A stretch of DNA of 64,000 bases from Thermoactinospora rubra (lineage in GTDB: Bacteria > Actinomycetota > Actinomycetes > Streptosporangiales > Streptosporangiaceae), in contig NZ_KZ084327.1 of assembly GCF_002093975.1 (NCBI RefSeq), forward strand, positions 62,001-126,000. The letters are read 5' to 3'. Within the stretch, counting starts at the first letter, position 1. Each line of letters opens with the position of its first letter. Below the pieces are notes generated by a model. That model did not search any database. It saw only the letters and a program-made list of their open reading frames with translations, and was not told the DNA's origin. The position numbers and the translations under genes were made by a program. Shown here piece after piece: positions 61,046-64,000 of the stretch.

Positions 61046-63535
61046 ATGACAAACCAGCTGCCCGCCCATGCTCGCGTGCCGGATCAACCGACTCTGGACG
61101 GCCTGGAGCAGGTATGGGTAGCCCGGTGGGAGGCCGAGGGGACCTACCGGTTCGACCGGACCCGCGAGCGCGCCGACATCTACTCCATCGACACGCCCCC
61201 GCCGACGGTCTCCGGCTCGCTCCACGTCGGCCACGTCTTCTCCTACACCCACACCGACACCGTCGCCCGTTTCCAGCGCATGCGCGGGCGCGAGGTCTTC
61301 TACCCCATGGGGTGGGACGATAACGGCCTGCCCACCGAACGCCGGGTGCAGAACCACTTCGGCGTGCGCTGCGACCCGTCGGTGCCCTACGACCCCGGGT
61401 TCGTCCCGCCCGCCAAGCCGGGCAAGAGCCCGATCCCGATCTCGCGGCGCAACTTCATCGAGCTGTGCGAGCGGCTGACGGCCGAGGACGAGAAGGCCTT
61501 CGAGGAGCTGTGGCGCCGCCTGGGCCTGTCGGTGGACTGGACGCTGACCTACGCGACCATCGACGGCGCCGCGCGGCGCGCCTCCCAGCTGGCCTTCCTG
61601 CGCAACCTCCGGCGCGGCGAGGCCTACCGCGCCGAGGCGCCGACGCTGTGGGACGTCACCTTCCGCACCGCCGTCGCCCAGGCCGAGCTGGAGGACCGCG
61701 ACTGGCCGGGCGCCTTCCACCGGATCTCCTTCTACGGCGACGGCGGGCCGGTGTGGATCGAGACGACGCGGCCCGAGCTCATCCCGGCCTGCGTGGCGCT
61801 GGTCGCCCACCCCGACGACGAGCGCTACAAGCCGCTGGTCGGCACCACCGTGCTGTCGCCCCTGTTCGGCGTGGAGGTGCCCGTCCTGGCGCACCCCCTG
61901 GCCGAGCCGGACAAGGGCACCGGCATCGCGATGATCTGCACCTTCGGCGACGTCACCGACGTCACCTGGTGGCGGGAGCTCGACCTGCCCACCCGGGCGG
62001 TGATCGGCTGGGACGGGCGCATGCTGCACGAGCCGCCCGAGGGCGTGGACCCCGAGCCGTACAAGGAGCTGGCGGGCAAGACCGTCCACAGCGCGCGCGA
62101 GCGGATCGTCGAGATGCTGCGCGCCTCCGGCGACCTCGACGGCGAGCCGCGGCCGGTCGTCCGCCCGGTGAAGTTCTACGAGAAGGGCGACAAGCCGCTG
62201 GAGATCGTCACCACCCGGCAGTGGTACATCCGCAACGGCGGGCGCGACGCCGAGCTGCGCGAGCGGCTGCTGGAGCGCGGCGCCGAGCTGGCCTGGCACC
62301 CGCCGTACATGCGCGTGCGCTACGACAACTGGGTCCAGGGGCTGGCGGGCGACTGGCTCATCTCGCGCCAGCGCTTCTTCGGCGTGCCGATCCCGGTGTG
62401 GTACTCCGTCGACGACGGCTCGCCCATCCTGCCGACCGAGGACATGCTGCCGGTCGACCCGTCCTCCGACGCGCCGCCGGGATACACCGAGGACCAGCGC
62501 GGCAAGCCCGGCGGCTTCGTCGGCGACCCCGACGTCATGGACACCTGGGCCACCTCCTCGCTCACGCCGCTCATCGCCGGCGGCTGGGAGCGGGACCCCG
62601 ACCTGTTCTCGCGCGTCTACCCCATGGACCTGCGCCCGCAGGCGCACGAGATCATCCGCACGTGGCTGTTCTCCACGGTGCTGCGCGCCCACCAGGAGTT
62701 CGACGCGCTGCCGTGGCGCAACGTCGCGATCTCGGGGTGGATCCTCGACCCCGACCGCAAGAAGATGTCCAAGTCCAAGGGGAACGTCACCACCCCGATG
62801 GGGCTGCTGGAGCAGTACGGCTCCGACGCGGTGCGCTACTGGGCGGCCGGCGGGCGGCCGGGCACCGACACGGCCTTCGACATCGGGCAGATGAAGATCG
62901 GCAGGCGGCTGGCGATCAAGATCCTGAACGCGGCCAAGTTCGTCCTGTCGTTCCCCGAGGGCGGCGAGGTCACCGAGCCGCTGGACCTGTCCATGCTGGC
63001 GGGCCTGGCCGGGGTGGTGCGGGAGGCGACCGAGGCGTTCGAGGGCTACGACTACGCGCGGGCCCTGGAGGTCACCGAGCGGTTCTTCTGGTCGTTCTGC
63101 GACGACTACCTGGAGCTGGTCAAGGCCCGGGCGTATGAGCCGGGCCCCGCCGCCTCCTCGGCGCACGCGGCGTTGCGCAGCGCCCTGGACGTGCAGCTGC
63201 GGCTGTTCGCCCCGTTCCTGCCCTTCGTCACCGAAGAGGTGTGGTCGTGGTGGCGTCCGGGGTCCGTCCACCGCTCCTCGTGGCCGTCTCCCGACCCGGG
63301 CCCGGGCGACCCGGCGGTGCTGGCGGTGGCCTCGGAGGTGCTGAGCCGCATCCGCAAGGCCAAGTCCGAGGCCAAGCGCTCCATGCGGGCCGAGGTGTCG
63401 CGCCTGACCGTGTCCGGGCCGGAGTTCGAGCAGGTACGGCTGGCGCAGGACGACCTGTGCGGCGCGGGGAACGTCGAGGAGTTCGTGCTGGAGCCGGGCG
63501 AGACGTTCACGGTGACGGTCGAGCTCGACGGCTGA
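61046..63535 (+). CDS. valS: Valyl-tRNA synthetase, archaeal-type
   Basis: An 829-residue class I synthetase that charges tRNA-Val. HIGH appears as [11 protein letters not shown] and KMSKS as KKMSKSKG. The catalytic domain has [18 protein letters not shown], as in archaeal and rickettsial ValRS, rather than the GTDHAGIATQ of the common bacterial form; the editing domain (about 215-365) includes [19 protein letters not shown]. The C-terminal anticodon domain is followed by a short end without the long coiled-coil arm, explaining the length below 870. No ribosome binding site is evident, so the transcript may be leaderless. Confidence 0.95.
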   Translation: MTNQLPAHARVPDQPTLDGLEQVWVARWEAEGTYRFDRTRERADIYSIDTPPPTVSGSLHVGHVFSYTHTDTVARFQRMRGREVFYPMGWDDNGLPTERRVQNHFGVRCDPSVPYDPGFVPPAKPGKSPIPISRRNFIELCERLTAEDEKAFEELWRRLGLSVDWTLTYATIDGAARRASQLAFLRNLRRGEAYRAEAPTLWDVTFRTAVAQAELEDRDWPGAFHRISFYGDGGPVWIETTRPELIPACVALVAHPDDERYKPLVGTTVLSPLFGVEVPVLAHPLAEPDKGTGIAMICTFGDVTDVTWWRELDLPTRAVIGWDGRMLHEPPEGVDPEPYKELAGKTVHSARERIVEMLRASGDLDGEPRPVVRPVKFYEKGDKPLEIVTTRQWYIRNGGRDAELRERLLERGAELAWHPPYMRVRYDNWVQGLAGDWLISRQRFFGVPIPVWYSVDDGSPILPTEDMLPVDPSSDAPPGYTEDQRGKPGGFVGDPDVMDTWATSSLTPLIAGGWERDPDLFSRVYPMDLRPQAHEIIRTWLFSTVLRAHQEFDALPWRNVAISGWILDPDRKKMSKSKGNVTTPMGLLEQYGSDAVRYWAAGGRPGTDTAFDIGQMKIGRRLAIKILNAAKFVLSFPEGGEVTEPLDLSMLAGLAGVVREATEAFEGYDYARALEVTERFFWSFCDDYLELVKARAYEPGPAASSAHAALRSALDVQLRLFAPFLPFVTEEVWSWWRPGSVHRSSWPSPDPGPGDPAVLAVASEVLSRIRKAKSEAKRSMRAEVSRLTVSGPEFEQVRLAQDDLCGAGNVEEFVLEPGETFTVTVELDG

Positions 63536-63541
63536 GCGCCC

Positions 63542-64000
63542 CTACGGCTCCCGCGACACGTCGCGGTGCATCGCCAGGAACACCGAGTACGGCACCGCCC
63601 CCGGCGAGGGCGTGCGGGTGCGGAAGTCCTCGAACACCTCGTGCAGCCGCCGCTCCAGCTCCGACAGCTCCTGCCTGGTCAGCCGCAGCCCCAGCCGGGT
63701 GAGCAGCGTGTCCTCCGCGTCGGCCACCGGCCGGTACTCCTCCAGGAAGGCCTGCAGCATCGCGTGGTGCCCGCTCACCCCCGACTCCCGGATGTCCATC
63801 TCCCACGACTTCCCGGTGGCCCGGTAGGGGATCTCGGTCGACCCGCGCGGTCCCCTGCGCGAGGGTTCTGCGGCGAGGAAGCCGGTCGCGACGAGCTTGC
63901 GCACGTGGTGCAGGACGGTCGCCGGGTTGGCGTTGAGCCGCTGCGCGATCTCCTTGTTGGTCAGCGCCGAGTCCAGGCACAGCCGCAGGATGCGCAGCCG
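63542..64000 (-). CDS. Winged-helix (ArsR-like) regulator, N-terminus outside the window
   Basis: 153 codons are present, open to the window end. The first visible part is a winged helix (LRILRLCLDSALTNKEIAQR, LNANPATVLHHVRKLVATGF). The remainder is a helical domain with LEEYRPVADAEDTLLTRLGL and LERRLHEVFEDFRTRTP, similar to the effector parts of actinobacterial ArsR-type proteins. It ends at TAG 63542, 6 bp from the convergent valS stop. Targets unknown. Confidence 0.85.
   Translation of the reverse strand, partial: RLRILRLCLDSALTNKEIAQRLNANPATVLHHVRKLVATGFLAAEPSRRGPRGSTEIPYRATGKSWEMDIRESGVSGHHAMLQAFLEEYRPVADAEDTLLTRLGLRLTRQELSELERRLHEVFEDFRTRTPSPGAVPYSVFLAMHRDVSREP

Overview
The window is high-GC (roughly 70 percent) DNA with GTG starts, four-base start/stop overlaps and many leaderless-looking genes. 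An actinomycete is indicated by SepH, a class A RNase P RNA, DUF4193 and DUF4235 proteins, an AfsR/SARP regulator, a ferrochelatase with a C-terminal Cys cluster, and the NIF3 / zinc-ribbon / RNase H-phosphatase trio. A Streptosporangiaceae (Nonomuraea-like) origin is my guess from protein wording, not a search result.

Layout. 1-2.6 kb: two acyl-CoA dehydrogenases and an acyl-CoA ligase. 2.5-7.5 kb: an AhpD-like protein with a flavoprotein oxidase, a NarL-type two-component pair, and a WYL regulator broken by a 55-bp duplication with long C runs. 7.5-9.2 kb: a TnpB transposon with all catalytic residues, sitting in an already shortened zinc-type alcohol dehydrogenase gene. 9.2-13.5 kb: one reverse operon of an M19 dipeptidase, an M20 deacylase, a COG3375-like acyltransferase and an NRAMP-like carrier, which may be a D-amino-acid salvage set. 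13.6-18.3 kb: a Baeyer-Villiger-type monooxygenase, NIF3, zinc-ribbon protein, RNase H/phosphatase and rnpB. 18.3-23 kb: gene remnants, small membrane proteins, an SDR protein and a SulP-STAS-carbonic anhydrase fusion. 23-35.5 kb: a membrane-anchored repeat protein, a PEBP lipoprotein, two bacterial PH-domain proteins, a very long SepH, cell-wall enzymes and ferrochelatase. 35.5-42.3 kb: an S9 peptidase, an inositol monophosphatase family protein, an OmpR-type two-component pair and DUF4193.

42.3-49 kb is the most unusual part. It holds a 994-residue SARP/NB-ARC/TPR regulator, an MFS exporter whose last codons carry the ribosome binding site of a 28-residue peptide made of three hexapeptide repeats ending in EW, a small secreted two-Cys protein, an ArsR-type regulator and two more small proteins. 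The MFS-peptide operon and the secreted-protein gene are both preceded by the same pair of GTCATAG heptamers with 11-bp periodicity, the layout of SARP operators. I propose these genes form one regulated peptide-export system.

49-59 kb is a complete phenylacetate degradation locus: paaI-paaK-TetR on one strand and paaN, thiolase, enoyl-CoA hydratase, paaH and paaABCDE on the other, with a near-perfect PaaR operator between them. 59-64 kb: trehalose-6-phosphate synthase, DUF4235, an archaeal-type valyl-tRNA synthetase and the start of a winged-helix regulator gene that runs off the window.
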